Notes: generated by a model from the letters alone, not told the origin. Shown: positions 11,312 through 23,352, counted from the stretch's first letter. The stretch is 64,000 nucleotides of DNA from Lasiosphaeris hirsuta (GCA_030549175.1 JAUKUA010000003.1:1488001-1552000), one strand, 5' to 3'. A program made the numbers and translations.

Positions 11312-13540
11312 ATGTCGTCGTTGGTCAAGCTGCCATACGAGTTGTTACAGTTCGTTGTCCAACATCTCGACTTGGCCGATATCCGCAACTTGAGCCTCAG
11401 CTGCAGACGGCTGCAGTTCTTGTTCCATGAGCCGAACATTACCAAGGCGATTCTCCAGGTACGAATTCCCACTGCCACCCCTCCAGTCAACCCCCTCCCC
11501 CCCCCCCTTTTCGCGCTTCTCCTGCGCCAACCAGAATCCCACCTTGAATCCCACCATAGAAAAAAAAACCCAAGAAAAAAAAAACAAATACGGTCGTGGC
11601 TAGGATCACTCAGCTGACGATTTCGTGTGGCTCAGAGCAAAGCCCCGAACACGCTAGAAGCCCGGACTGCAAAGCTCAGCGGGCGTTACGCACCCGAGCT
11701 GAGGCGACTGGTCAAACGAAGAGAGGCGGTTGCGTCTGTGTCTCCATATTTAGCTGCCATTGTCGCGGTTGCCGAATCGTGGATTTACGAAAACGGCGTT
11801 CTTTGCCACATCACTGAACGCGAGCTTCGGATTTTGGACCTGCACCACTCACAGAGCAGCGAGCTCTTGGTTGACATTCGCGAGCTGCTCGCCAGCGCCA
11901 TCCCCGAGTCGCGCAAGAGCAAAAGGTTCAAGTTCCGGCTTCTGTATTTTTCCAACGACATTATCTCGTGCCTCTACCAGACCACCAAACCGAGACCTGC
12001 GAACTACTTGGTCGTCTTCAATGCCAAGGAGCAGCGAGTCCTGGAAGCCCATCTGCTTGATGCCTCGTTCAAGATCTTTGTTCGAAATAACGACAAATTC
12101 CTCTTCTATGGCACCTACTCGCCCGACGGCCCCGACGGGGTTCGGTGTTGGGTTATTCGAGGCTTCCAGCTCCCACAAGGCAGCAAGCCCGGCGTCTGGT
12201 TCAAACAGAAGCTAGACCTGCCTGAGGCCATCGGATCCGACATTGGCTCGACCATCAGCTTCGAAATCCTCAACGACCCAGTCGAAGGCGATCACTTCTA
12301 CGGGGTTTCGAGCCAGGCTTCGCTCGAGGACGAAGAGGTGGACTGGATGTCATATTATACCTGCTTCCGCTTCCCCCTCAATTCCGAAAATGCATTCCAG
12401 AAGATCGAGCACGCGCCCAGAAAGCAGCTGTGGCGGAGATGGCACGTTGAGGGTCCGATCGACGACAGATGGACCTTCCTCAGACTCTTCAAGGACGAAG
12501 CCACAAGCGAGCTGCGAATCGTTGAGTCAAGAAAAGAATGGCTAGCTAGGAATAGTTCGGCACGGCGCACCTACTATACTACCAAGGTTGTCTTTGGCGG
12601 AGGAAGCGGCGAGAAGTTCCAATCTTCATCGATTGACGCGTCTCTGTCAGAGACAATCCGCTTGGCGGCCGCCTCTAAATGCCACGAGCCCGACCTCATG
12701 AAGGCACCCCCAAGAGATCCCGATCTGGTTCACCCTGGTGACGACAACTCTACAGAGTTAATGTTTACCTTGTCCAAATCGCCCATACGTTGTTACCATC
12801 CGTCCAGCCAGACGTTTGTTGATCTGGTGGATGATCCGCCCTCTTTCGGCCTCACCCAGCGGGTTCGCATACGGGGAGGTTCGCGTCGCCGCTGGACGCC
12901 CGACGAGCAGGAGGAGAGAAGCCGCTTGCCTGCGGCAAGGAGGCAGCCGCTTGAGCTGTCTCCAGATACGTTTGACCAAGTGCTTGCCGATGTGTACAAG
13001 CACGAGGCCGTTATGCTATGGCCCCCGGACCAAGATCCGTCGGTGCCCGACCCCGCGCTGGCCGCGCTCTACAACGTTCTCAACCCCCCCACACATTTTG
13101 GGAATATTCGTGGTTCCTGGGATGAACGGTCTCTGATTTACGGCACTGGAGGCGCCGTTGGCGGACATCAGGCCTTGGTGTTCTTGTCTTTTGACCCGCA
13201 AATCCATCTGAAGGGAATAGTCCCCTATCATGGTAAACCGACCCTCGACGCCCCCTCGGGACTACCTTGTGAAGACTCCCAGACCACCAGCCAACCACAG
13301 CTTGAGGCCTCCTCCCAGCCGTTCACGGATAAGGGAAAAGAGAAGGAGACGGATACGTTACAGATTACCTCGGAACCCAATTCGACTTGCTGCCCGGAGG
13401 AAGGTACTACATTGGACTCTTTCAACACAGGTCCGGGAACTGCCAGCAGCGCTAGCTCACCATCATGGAGAAAATTCAAGACACCCATGTACGAGTCCAT
13501 ATCTCGGGGCTTCCACTTTGGCCTATGCAGAAGTTGCTAG
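11312..13540 (+). CDS. F-box domain protein
   Basis: Predicted 683-residue F-box protein, the substrate receptor of an SCF (Skp1-Cullin-F-box) ubiquitin ligase by family inference. Exons 11312-11458 and 11636-13540; the 177-bp intron (11459-11635) is unusually rich in C and A runs. The F-box is at residues about 3-47 (LVKLPYELLQFVVQHLDLAD..LSLSCRRLQFL) with the expected Leu-Pro near the start. The remainder does not show WD40 or LRR repeats. It has a folded-looking middle (DIGSTISFEILNDP, WMSYYTCFRFP, RRWHVEGPIDDRWTFLRLF) that recurs in large fungal F-box families with unknown ligands, and a Ser/Pro/Thr-rich disordered tail after about residue 560. An alternative ATG-lacking GTG at 11309 is not used. 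The gene stands alone between two large gaps, with a TATA box about 155 bp upstream. Confidence 0.82.
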
Positions 13541-16083
13541 ACTAGCAACTCTCCCCGCGCTGCGGTAAGATGGTGCAACAAGGTGCTGGTTGGTCTCAGA
13601 AGTGCTATTTCTTGATTCAACCCAATGCATCACATGTCGGGCCGACAGCGTGGCGTCCAGCATTTGAGCTTTTTGGAGACGCTTTTCACACGTCGCTTGA
13701 TGATTTCTGGCCAGCATGATATGGAGAGGATTACGGCGCTTGGAGGGAAATAAAGAGCACGTGTCGGCTAATGGCGAGGTCTTCTCCTGCGCCCCCTTTC
13801 CTCCTGTCGGCTATGGGTACATACCAACAGGAGTCAGCAAAAGTCAAGAAGAGTCTAGAATGAAGAGAAAGAAAAAACTAGTTAACATTGATCAACAGCT
13901 GTGGGCCACGATTGATGTGATAGGTCTTGGTTCTCAGCATGGTAAAAAGGGGGGTGTACACAATTGAAGCACCCGCAGTCTGCCAGATAGGTAGGCAAGG
14001 CTCCAGCGGGGCCAACGCGGGAAAGTATAGACAGCAAGCCTCACTTCCAAATCACCGCCTCACTTTTGCTACCCCTCTCTCCCTAATACAAGACCGTTGC
14101 ATTGCCCGGCCTCTAGGGAACCTCGCTTCTCTCTCACCGAACGTTTTTAGCTGTGCCTGAGGGTCACCGGAACTATTGAAATCGAGCAGGTTCCGGCATG
14201 AGTCTAGCTGTGTATTCCCCTCTTCATTCTGTTTCCGAGACTGGCTCAACTTCGAACGCCGAGCAGCGCGCGCAAGTGGCAGATGGGGAAACCTCGGCCA
14301 CCAACACTTCTCAAAATGCACTTTTCTCCTCACTTCACTTGGTCTGCTGGATTTGCTCTTGTCGGCTCTGGCGGAGAATTGTGTAATGTAACGCGGGTCA
14401 TACGGAAAACCATGTCTGACGACGAAAAGCGCCAGAGAGCAAGTGACTGAGTTCCTCCGCCCCGCATGCGGTGCTCCCACCCCTCCGGGTGCCATTTTCC
14501 CTTCTCTTCTATGTCCGCTGCGCCGGTGACGGACGAGAAAATGGCGTGTTAGACTATAATGGAGAGAGGGGAGGGGAGAGTGGGAAGATGAGAGGGATGA
14601 GTGGGGAGAGGAAGTCTGCCTTGCGCGGTGGGGTTGGTAAGAGAGAAGGGATAAGTCGTCCGTCTTCTAGACTTGAGATACTGCGAGGAATGCACCTTTT
14701 CACAAAACAGGAAGAGGGAATTGTGACAGCCCTTTCCCCCATCTCAAGACGATAAATTAATAGCGAAAACCCAATCTCGAACCCCCATCTGAAACCCCAT
14801 TCTCTCTGCAAGCCTCAAGCGCCCCTCACCGCCGCTTCACCTTGACAGACCGCATGCGGTTGTTGACTATCGCCTTCCCCAAACGGAAGCCCAAACACCT
14901 CAGACCTATCTTGTGGCACCACGAATCCTATCCCTCGCAGTTCGTGATGCGCGCCCCGGCGCATGTACGTTGGAAAAAAGGGAGATCTGCTGATCACAAA
15001 ATCCGCGCATGTACTCGGTGGGGGCAGCTGGGCTGTCGCCGCATCTGTTTCAGAATGGCCTTGACTGGGAACACGATGTTTTCTGTGAACTGCTGTATGT
15101 ACGTATGGTATATACACACCCTCCTCTCGGGGAGCCCCGACGGGAGGAGTGATGCGAGACGATCGCGTTCACAGCGCCGATCCCCTCTCCCAATCCGGGT
15201 TTGGGAAAAAAAGGCCATCCAAAAAAAGAAAGACCCCACGGCCAGCACAACCCATGACCCCATTCCCATCAATCCACAATCCCACCCGCACCTGCTTTCC
15301 CAGGACGGACCGCACCAGTGACACCCGAACGCCCAGCAGCCTAACCCCCCCCCGTTCCTACCCACGTGGGGATGGACCCAGAGATTACTTCAAGAAGGGA
15401 AACCCAACGGGATGAGCCTTGGACTTCCACAGGAGACGACATTCACGTGCGCTGCATGGCTGCCCACCACGACTCCCACAGCCTTGTCAGATACAACATC
15501 ATGACATCTTCACGCCGAGCCTGCTGGGTGGCACAGGGACCTCTGCAGTGATTGCTTCCCATGTTTGCTCTGCTTACATGCTTACCCGGCCCAACCTACT
15601 ATCGAATCTAGTCTAATCGACCTGATATCTCCACCCGGACAGAGCCCAAGCAGAAGCACAGTCATCCCCTCTGTTGCCCGGGTTGTATGTATTGCCAACG
15701 AGACCTGCACCACACCACACCCTGCCGTCCCTCCAACCGCCTTGGAACAAACACGCCCTCATACGCAGACAAACAACACGATGCTAGCGCCGACAACTCC
15801 CATCTTATGATCCGCGTCCTACCGCCATCCTCCCGCGGGGTATGCATGTGCCTACCTGTCCATCCGTCTGATCAATGCCGCTCCTCCCCAGTCGCATCGG
15901 CTCAGCAGCCGAACCCCTCTGTGGCAACCGTAAATGCTGCTCCCGCTCATCTGGACCTGTCTCGTTCTCATCGTGTCTCGTGAGAAGAAAAACATGTCGC
16001 AAAACCCCAACCCACCCAGTATCACCAAACCCTCAAAAATAACACTACTGCCCCTGGAGCAGGACAAATCGTAAAACCCCGCA
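13541..16083. other. gene-poor spacer, 2.5 kb
   Basis: No gene supported between the F-box gene and the 3' end of RVS167. Purine-rich stretch at 14560-14640 and C/A-rich stretch at 15200-15360; short ORFs only. Confidence 0.55.
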
Positions 16084-17607
16084 TCAACTGCTCAATTTTA
16101 CATAATTGCCTGTCGCCAGCCAAGGTCAGTCTATTTCCTTTCTTGCCCCCCCCCCCCCCCAGTCTCCGTCACTTCCACTCCGCAGGTGTACTTACCAGGA
16201 AATTGACCCTGCTTTCCATTTAGCTTTCCGGTCCACCACTCATTGTCGTTTTGGGTCCGTGTGATGATCTCAATCACGTCGCCGGCCCGGAAGCTCAGGT
16301 CACCCTCGGCTTGCGCTGAGTAGTCGTAGAGCGCAGTCACCATCTCCACGGCCGGCTGCACACTCAGCCGGCTCGGCTTTGGCTTTGGCGGCGGGGGCGG
16401 CTTTGCCTTGGCCGCTGCCACAGCCGCAAGTGCCTGCACCTTGGGGCTGCTTCCAAGTGACGGGGAGATGGGTGCAGCAGCTCCCGGAACCGTTGCCAGC
16501 GAGTATGGCGGAGGCGGATGTTCGGCGTCGTCGGCTTCGCGCTGCCAAGGGGGCCGTGGCGACGTTGACCCGGAAGCCGCCGAGGTAGGTCCCGGTGTCA
16601 ACAGGCCTGCGGGCTTCGTTCCACCCTCTAAAAGAGCCTGAGGTTTCGGTCCGTACTTCGGGGGCTTCTTTAGGCCGCTCGTTTTGAACTTGACGATGGA
16701 TAGCTTCTCAGCCCGCTCCTGGACATCGCCCCGCTTTTTGTGGAACGCTTCCTCGAGATCTAGTGTTAGGTCGAAGTAGCCGATATCGCAATGCTGCATC
16801 TTTTCATGGAGCGTGTAGAAGATGTTGAGCTGCATGTAGTAGAAGGACTGAAACAGCGGCTGGATGAAGTCCCTCTCCAGCTTGAATAGCTTGGGCAGTT
16901 CGTCTTTGAGCAGGTCGTTAAAGTAGTTGAATTCCTGTGTCGACACCTCGACCTCGTTTTCGGCCTTCCATGTGGCCTTTTCGTCTTTTGCTGTCTTCTC
17001 CTTCTTGTCCTGAAGCTTCTTGAGAGTCGCGCGGTGTCGGTCGTAGTCCAGTTTCTTGTGCTCGCGCTTCAAGGCCGTCTTGCGGATCGCCTTGATGACG
17101 TCGAGCAACTCGTTGGCTGGCCGGATAACCCTACTATCAATCATTTCGAGTTCTGGCGCCAATGTCTCCTGGAGGTCCTTGACGACAGCCTCGTACTCCT
17201 CGCAGGCACGGATACCCTCGATATTGCCCGAGACTTCGAGCGAGTCGGGATCCGACATGCGCCCGCTAATCGGCCTGTAGATTTCTACCATGGCCTTTGA
17301 AAACTCGATTTGATGCGAAAGCATCCCATTGATAGCTTCGAAGTACTTCTTGCTTTCGTCATGGAGGTGCTTCGTCTCGGCCTCGAGCTCGTCGAACCGT
17401 CGCTCGGCATCAATATAGACCGCATCTTTGGTGTGCTCGCCGAGGTTGAACTTTTGGCGAAATTGTTGGGGCGCCTGTGTTTGCAGGAGCACGATCCGAG
17501 TCAGCCGAGTCCGGGCCTTGAGTGACGAAAGGAGAGCTGACGATATAGGGGGATGCGGGGTGGGTACTTACGCGAATCACGCTTTTCTGAAAGCCCTTGA
17601 GACTCAT
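16084..17607 (-). CDS. RVS167: BAR-SH3 endocytic protein (Rvs167/amphiphysin)
   Basis: Predicted 446-residue amphiphysin-family protein that bends membrane at endocytic sites together with actin patch factors. Three exons: 17607-17572 (MSLKGFQKSVIR), 17474-16196 and 16109-16084. The 97-bp first intron joins SVIR to APQQFRQKFN, matching the Rvs167 start. The second intron (16110-16195) contains a 15-nt C run (G run on the coding strand), and the last exon supplies the final SH3 strand: PGNYVKLSS then stop. Without that exon the SH3 would end in a nonsense glycine tail. The BAR domain spans residues about 6-240 (NLGEHTKDAVYIDAERRF, coiled helices rich in E/K), then a Pro/Ala/Ser-rich linker (about 270-385), then an SH3 with ALYDYSA and EWWTGK. 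It is divergent from NFS1. Confidence 0.93.
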
Positions 17608-18356
17608 ACTCTGTTACTATGTCGAGTAACTGTCTGGAAAGACTGCAGCTGTGTGACGATGCTAGTGAGTTGTGGAGTTGAAGATGTGTCGGGTACCAGA
17701 TGGTTCGGGGGGGACTTTAGGATCGGCTAGGTGCCCTCCCAATGGTGACGATTTTCCGGAGGCGGAGCTGGTCGTCAGCGTGCCTTGGCGATCTATGGTG
17801 GCGCTACTGGTACCGGGACGACCGCTCGGTGCCTTGTTTGCTTGCGCAGCCAGGCGACCACGGGGCCAGCTGAAGCCACAGCCAGGTATATAGGAAGCCA
17901 GAGGAACGGGGAAAAGGATAACGTGGCCAACGGCCAAGAGGGACCGTAAATGTGGAATTGTATCGCTGCTGCAGATGAATGCAAACTCCAAATGTGACAA
18001 AAGTCAGAACGTTTATCCGTAAAGCTGAGCTACCTTGCTGTGTGATCACCGCAGTGCGTTCCACTTGCCACTGCCCGTGTGCCCCTCCAGGTCCCCTCGC
18101 GGACTGGCCAGGGTCCCGTCATTGACCTTCGTCATCCCTTCTGAAAGCATCATGCGCCATCCAGACTGGGAGTAGGGTGGGGCGGCACTTGACGCATCCA
18201 ACCACAACGCGAGCCCGCTCGTTGTGCGCTGCGATTGGCTATCCTTAATCGATATCGCCGATGCAGCCGATGGCAATTCCGCGCCTTTTGCTGTTGGAAA
18301 TTCGACAAGTCGAAGCCAGACTCAACTTTTCCCGCACCACCAGCCCAACCCCGACC
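17608..18356. promoter_or_regulatory. divergent promoter RVS167 / NFS1
   Basis: 750-bp bidirectional spacer. ATTGG at 18234-18238 (inverted CCAAT) lies about 120 bp upstream of NFS1. No other gene seen. Confidence 0.5.
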
Positions 18357-20064
18357 ATGGCCAACATTGCGCCGTCAGTCTTGAGACAGGCGTCGCGTCT
18401 GGCCTCCAGGTCGGTTCTCTCGACAGCGCCCCGTCGAGGCGTGCCGGCTCTGGCCCGGGTGGCGAGAGCGACTACGCACGGTGCATCATCGACGAGGGCC
18501 TACGTGACCGAATCGAAGCGGGACAATGCACAGGTAGAGACGACTATCCACCTAGATAAGAAGAAGCTGCAGAAGTCGGGCCTCGCCCTCAGCGGACAGG
18601 ATGGCCAGGACGCCCATATCAGCCCCATGGCCGGTAAGCAGCTTTCTATCTGTCGTTGCCATTATGATTTCGGCCATCTCTGATATTTCGCCAGACGTCC
18701 TCAGACAGGCGACTGTGATGGATGAGGGCCAGCGGCCCATCTACCTCGACATGCAGGCTACTACACCGTTGGATCCTAGGGTGCTGGACGCCATGATGCC
18801 CTTTTACACAGGCTTTTACGGCAACCCACACAGTCGGACCCATGCATACGGCTGGGAGAGCGAGAAGGCCGTCGAGGAGGCCAGGACACACATCGCCACC
18901 TTGATTGGCGCCGACCCGAAGGAAATCATATTCACCAGTGGGGCCACCGAGAGCAACAACATGAGCATCAAGGGAGTCGCCAGGTTTTTCGGCCGCTCCG
19001 GCAAGAAGAAGCACATCATCACCAGCCAGACAGAACACAAGTGTGTCCTCGATAGCTGCAGGCATCTTCAGGACGAGGGGTTTGAGGTCACGTACCTCCC
19101 AGTGATAAGCAGCGGGCTGATCGACCTTGAGAAACTGAAGGCCGCCATCCGGCCCGAGACAGCTATTGTCAGTATCATGGCAGTCAACAACGAGATTGGA
19201 GTCATCCAGCCGATGGAGGAGATTGGTAAGCTCTGCCGGGAGAACAAGGTCTTCTTCCACACAGATGCTGCCCAGGCGGTTGGCAAGATTCCGATTGACG
19301 TTAACGCCATGAACATCGACCTGATGTCTATTTCCTCCCACAAGATCTACGGTCCTAAGGGCATTGGAGCATGCTACGTCCGCCGGCGCCCGAGGGTGAG
19401 ACTCGACCCCATTATTAGCGGAGGAGGACAGGAGCGAGGCCTGCGCAGCGGCACATTAGCTCCCTCGCTCGTTGTCGGCTTTGGCGAGGCGTGTCGGATT
19501 GCCAAGGAGGAGCTTCCGGTACGTTTTGAGACTTGAGTTCGGACATATCCTTGATTGCTTGCTCTACACAATCTTCGGAGATTGTCCCGTCGGCTAGCAT
19601 CTCGAAACCTACATGTTAAGCAGTTTGCTAACAACTGATAGTACGACTCCAAGCGGATCAAGTTCCTTTCCGACCGGCTGCTAAATGGACTGCTGTCCAT
19701 GGAGCACACAAGCCAAAACGGCGACCCAGAACACTTCTACCCCGGCTGCGTAAACGTTTCGTTTGCCTACGTTGAGGGAGAGTCTCTGCTCATGGCGCTC
19801 AAGGACATCGCTTTGTCCTCCGGCAGCGCATGCACATCGGCATCCCTTGAGCCGAGTTACGTTCTGCGCGCGCTAGGCAGCAGCGACGAGAGCGCTCATT
19901 CTAGCATTCGCTTCGGTATTGGCCGGTTTACAACCGAGCAGGAGATTGACTATGTCTTGAAGGCGGTGAAGGAGCGCGTCGAGTTCCTACGGGAGCTTAG
20001 CCCCCTGTGGGAGCTTGTTCAGGAGGGGGTTGATCTCAACACGATTGAGTGGAGCCAGCATTAA
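18357..20064 (+). CDS. NFS1: Mitochondrial cysteine desulfurase Nfs1
   Basis: Predicted 507-residue PLP enzyme that takes sulfur from cysteine for Fe-S cluster assembly on the Isu scaffold, also for tRNA thiolation. Exons 18357-18633, 18695-19518 and 19642-20064; introns of 61 and 123 bp. Residues 1 to about 45 are Arg/Ser/Ala-rich without acidic residues, a mitochondrial presequence. Core motifs: [32 protein letters not shown], the PLP lysine in [10 protein letters not shown] (K at about 309), and the mobile catalytic cysteine in [10 protein letters not shown] (about 431). The C terminus is the eukaryotic LCPLWE-type tail, here [10 protein letters not shown] and ending in EWSQH. An upstream in-frame ATG at 18261 would add 32 residues and weaken the presequence; 18357 is preferred. 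Confidence 0.95.
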
Positions 20065-20398
20065 GTAGCATAAGTAAGTAGGTTGAGGGGCTACAGGGTG
20101 GAAAGGAGGCGGCGGTTCGCATACATGTTGGACATGCAGGAAAATGGCGCAGCGGCTGAGTATCTTTTTCTTTCACATATGTTCACGGCTTCTGTAAGGC
20201 CAAAATGTAGGATGGATCAGGAGCAGTGTGTATTAAATTCTTAATCCTCACCGATCAAGACCCTGACTTTGCACAGATTCGAAATCCTCAAATTCTCCCC
20301 GATCAAAACCCCGACTTTCTATGTAAACAAATTTCTAAATCATTTCCGATCAAGCCCCTGACTCTCTACATAACCAAAGCTCGCTACCTAGCTAGTAC
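20065..20398. other. 3' spacer with degenerate repeats
   Basis: Short spacer between convergent NFS1 and the secreted-protein gene. The right half is made of the three imperfect 48-bp repeats listed separately. Confidence 0.6.
20230..20392. repeat. three imperfect ~48-bp direct repeats
   Basis: The core CCGATCAAGACCCTGAC recurs with changes at 20251, 20299 and 20346, so the spacing is 48 and 47 bp. Flanks also match (AAATCCTCA/AATTTCTAAAT before, TTTCTATGTAA/CTCTACATAAC after). Differences between copies are mostly C/T and G/A transitions. Confidence 0.75.
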
Positions 20399-20728
20399 CT
20401 AAGAGCGGTCATGGCACTGCCAATCCCAGACGGTGCCGCCGCCGCAGGCCGCATAGGCGTTGACAAAACGACGTGTGCAGTAGTTGTCCATATTGACATC
20501 CTTCGAGCTGTCGCCGGTCTTGCATTTCCAACCACCACAACCGTTGTTGACGACGACAGCAGCGTACATATCGTTATACTGCTCGCGGCAGGCGACCGTA
20601 ACATCGATGTTAGCTTTCCAAACTCTCTCCTCGAGAGCTGCGGCGGCCTGCTCAGGCACGGCGGCGGCCGAGGCAAAGGTGGCGAGACCCATGAGGGCGC
20701 CGATGACGGTAGCGCGGGTGAACATCAT
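20399..20728 (-). CDS. small secreted cysteine-rich protein
   Basis: Predicted 109-residue secreted protein of unknown family. Residues 1 to about 22 form a signal peptide (MMFTRATVIGALMGLATFASAAA). A short Ala/Glu-rich pro-segment ending LEER (about 35) looks like a Kex2-like or related processing site. The mature part, about 74 residues, has six cysteines at 47, 64, 69, 84, 95 and 105, enough for three disulfides, plus several Gly/Trp residues (GCGGWKC, WDWQC). Single coding exon; a 56-bp GT-AG intron is likely in the 5' leader (20738-20793, CTGAC branch site), and TATAAAG lies at 20924-20930. Size, secretion and cysteine content fit fungal effector-like or antimicrobial proteins, but no known motif is recognised and no function is claimed. 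Confidence 0.8.
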   Translation of the reverse strand: MMFTRATVIGALMGLATFASAAAVPEQAAAALEERVWKANIDVTVACREQYNDMYAAVVVNNGCGGWKCKTGDSSKDVNMDNYCTRRFVNAYAACGGGTVWDWQCHDRS

Positions 20729-20737
20729 GTCGGGCGG

Positions 20738-20793
20738 CTGTTGAATAACAAGTCAGTGGGAGTAAGTCATGGGCTGGAGTAGAGAAATCTCAC
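20738..20793 (-). other. 5'UTR intron of the secreted-protein gene
   Basis: Donor GTGAGA after CCCAA, branch CTGAC, acceptor CAACAG nine bases before the ATG (56 bp). Size and motifs match the coding introns of the window. Confidence 0.55.
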
Positions 20794-20923
20794 TTGGGAG
20801 GTGGTTTGGAAGGCGAAGATTGATGAGCGTAGGTGGAGATAAGAGGCAGATGAGAGGTAGACTGATGTGCTTGATGTTCTGAAGGATAAGAGAACAGTTT
20901 TTCTCGAGGGGTTCTAACGCTGC

Positions 20924-20930
20924 CTTTATA
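20924..20930 (-). promoter_or_regulatory. TATA box of the secreted-protein gene
   Basis: TATAAAG on the minus strand, about 200 bp upstream of the ATG, or about 140 bp once the leader intron is removed. Confidence 0.5.
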
Positions 20931-21380
20931 GAAAATCACTCCTCGTTCAACTCAACCAACACAACACAAGCCAGGCCGCTTACTCCCCATGTCAACACCT
21001 GAGGATGATAGAGCAGAAGCGAAATCACTCAAACGCTCCTATGCTAAGATGAGGGAGGATTCCATAGCATCGCCACTGGAGACCAACAACGACTTGCTAG
21101 GCATCTTTGGCTTTTCGGATCCCTGAGCTGTGTTTAGACACAGCACCACAGCGGGCGCATCTGCTGGGGGTTTGATCCTGTACTGTAAAGTCCCCTTCGC
21201 TTGGACATTAATTTGCCTATCATGATGTGTCTCGATTCTCCTTTTTGAGTGCTATTTTACTGTCGCTGTGTTTACTTGGATTGTATTGGATTGGATTGGC
21301 TGGAGGCCCCTGTGCGCAGTCCCATTTAGGCAACAAATTGATGCAACCAAGGAGGATTCAAGGCACAGCTAGGAGAACTA

Positions 21381-21446
21381 CAACCAACAGAACACCAACA
21401 GAACACCAACAGAACACCAACAGAACACCAACAAAATCACCAACAG
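21381..21446. repeat. 11-bp minisatellite (AACACCAACAG)n
   Basis: Four consecutive copies of AACACCAACAG (21391-21434, last copy ending AA), with partial copies on both sides. Confidence 0.9.
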
Positions 21447-23210
21447 CTTTACGAGGTTACAGTGAGGACTACAGCTAGCCCCTATAGTGCATCAGACCCG
21501 AAATGGACACTAGATAGATTACCTACGGCATCTTGGCTGCTACGCTTATTATGAGTATGCCATGGGCAAATCCTACCTGCGGCCTAGGTCCTACCACTAC
21601 CAGGGGTTCCTCACGGGGCTATCATATTTGTTTGTCGTCGTCTGACGGGGCGACTGAGCTCGAATTGGCCTGCAAATAGAAGTGCAAAGAGTTTTATAAA
21701 CTGAAAGCCGGGGTCGAGCGCACAAGACCGGTACCTGGCAAAGGGGAAACATCCCTTGCCCTTTGCACCTGAGACGGCGAGTATGTGCGGAAGCGCTGAG
21801 GTGGCGGGCCAAGGCGACCGACCTTGTGCACAGCGTCCGGGGGGGCCGCGCTGCGGCCGAGACGGAGATGGCAGGGACCGAGACCGAAGAAACGGTGCCC
21901 GTGCACGGGAGATGTAACCTATTCTCGCTCCGAGAGGAGGGAGTGGCAACACGACTAACCAACACGCACAAGCGAGGGTCCACTGCGGCAAAGACTACGA
22001 TTACACTACAACAACACATGATACATGTCTCCTCTTTCCTTCTCGACCCGTGCAGATGCGGGCCGGACGATTAGTGTTGATTGTGCTGGAGGTTTGCATA
22101 AATAGACGAGCTCCCGCCGCGGGAGAAGCACACAGAGTATACCCATGCATCCAAACACAAGAGAAGCAATGGAGGGACCACTTCCCCTTTCAGAACAAGA
22201 TCATCCAAGAGCTACAGTGCAACTGGCGTGGGCCCAACTTTTAGTGTGTTACATATCATCTTAGGAGCCCATCGACTTACCCGCAATTTTTACTGTGCCG
22301 GGCACAACACCAAGGCGGCAGACTTTTGGCGAGACTCTGCAAAATGCCTGAGATCCCTGAACACCACGAATAGTCTTGGCAGTCAGTACAGCAGTAGCCC
22401 TTGCGATCGGCTGCGGAGGCCCTGGCTATGTTTGAACCCACTCCTAGTGGTCAAATCAATCTTCCTGGAAACCCTTGAAAGTTGACAGGGCCACGCAGCC
22501 GTAACGGCCCAAAGGCTATAAGTCCTCGCAACGGGCGCTTGCAGCAGAGCCATGTGGTCGCGACAGGTGGGTGCGTAACAGGCATTTGTGACATATTCGC
22601 GACGGGGAGCAATTGCAACAAAGTCGTACAGTCGTAACAAGCACAAGAACCGAATGTGCAGCAGGTACTCGTAACAGGCACTGACGAGAAGTAGTAATTA
22701 GCAGAGGAGGTTGATCAAGGTGCCATGCCCCGGATCCTCACAAAGAATATCGATTGCACAGCATGACACCAAAGGTACCATTAACATATACAAACGAAAC
22801 GCGCCACTTGATCGAGGAATGTATTCGCTCAATCACGCCATACTGATGTTTGACGTCTCGAATGCCAATTTTGACAATTTTGCACAATGACGTACTTGTA
22901 GTAGACGCATGCTTTCGCATCCCTTCAAAAGATCACATCAGCGGGTTTTCAATTTTTGCAGTGCGAGGGCTGTGACAGGTCAAAAATACGATCTGAGGGA
23001 CGTAAAAGTGGTTTTTTTTATCAGCTGTTGTGCTTCCCGTAGGGCTGGGGTGTGGAGATGGAAGAGTTGGTGTTTCTCTTTTGGGGGAGCCTATGATGTC
23101 ATGAATGACATCACCGACGATCAACGCAGGAGCAAAACATTCACGCTTGTCTCTTTCCTTTGTGGATAACAATGGCGGGGCGTGCCTTTTTCCCCTCAAT
23201 CGCCTTTTGA

Positions 23211-23217
23211 TATATAA
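23211..23217 (+). promoter_or_regulatory. TATA box of the CsbD-like gene
   Basis: TATATAA, 136 bp upstream of the predicted ATG, followed by a CA-rich unstructured leader typical of strongly expressed fungal genes. Confidence 0.6.
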
Positions 23218-23352
23218 GAGGCCATCTTCTGTTTTCTGGTCCTTGACTTCTTACCATACTTCAGCATCAAACAGCACTCAATCATCCAATCCAAACCCAT
23301 CTACACAGTCAAACCACCCTTGCACTTCAAACCAACAAGCCAACCACCCGAC

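Larger units (their letters stand above)
20931..23352. other. gene-poor spacer, 2.4 kb
   Basis: No gene supported. It contains the 11-bp minisatellite at 21381-21446 and the promoter of the CsbD-like gene at its right end. Short chance ORFs only. Confidence 0.55.

Noticed and set aside
18646..19341. 231-codon minus-strand ORF antisense to NFS1
   Set aside because: Shadow of the NFS1 reading frame.
22425..22450. possible tRNA T-arm (GTTTGAACCCACTCC)
   Set aside because: No D arm, anticodon arm or acceptor stem can be matched around it on either strand.
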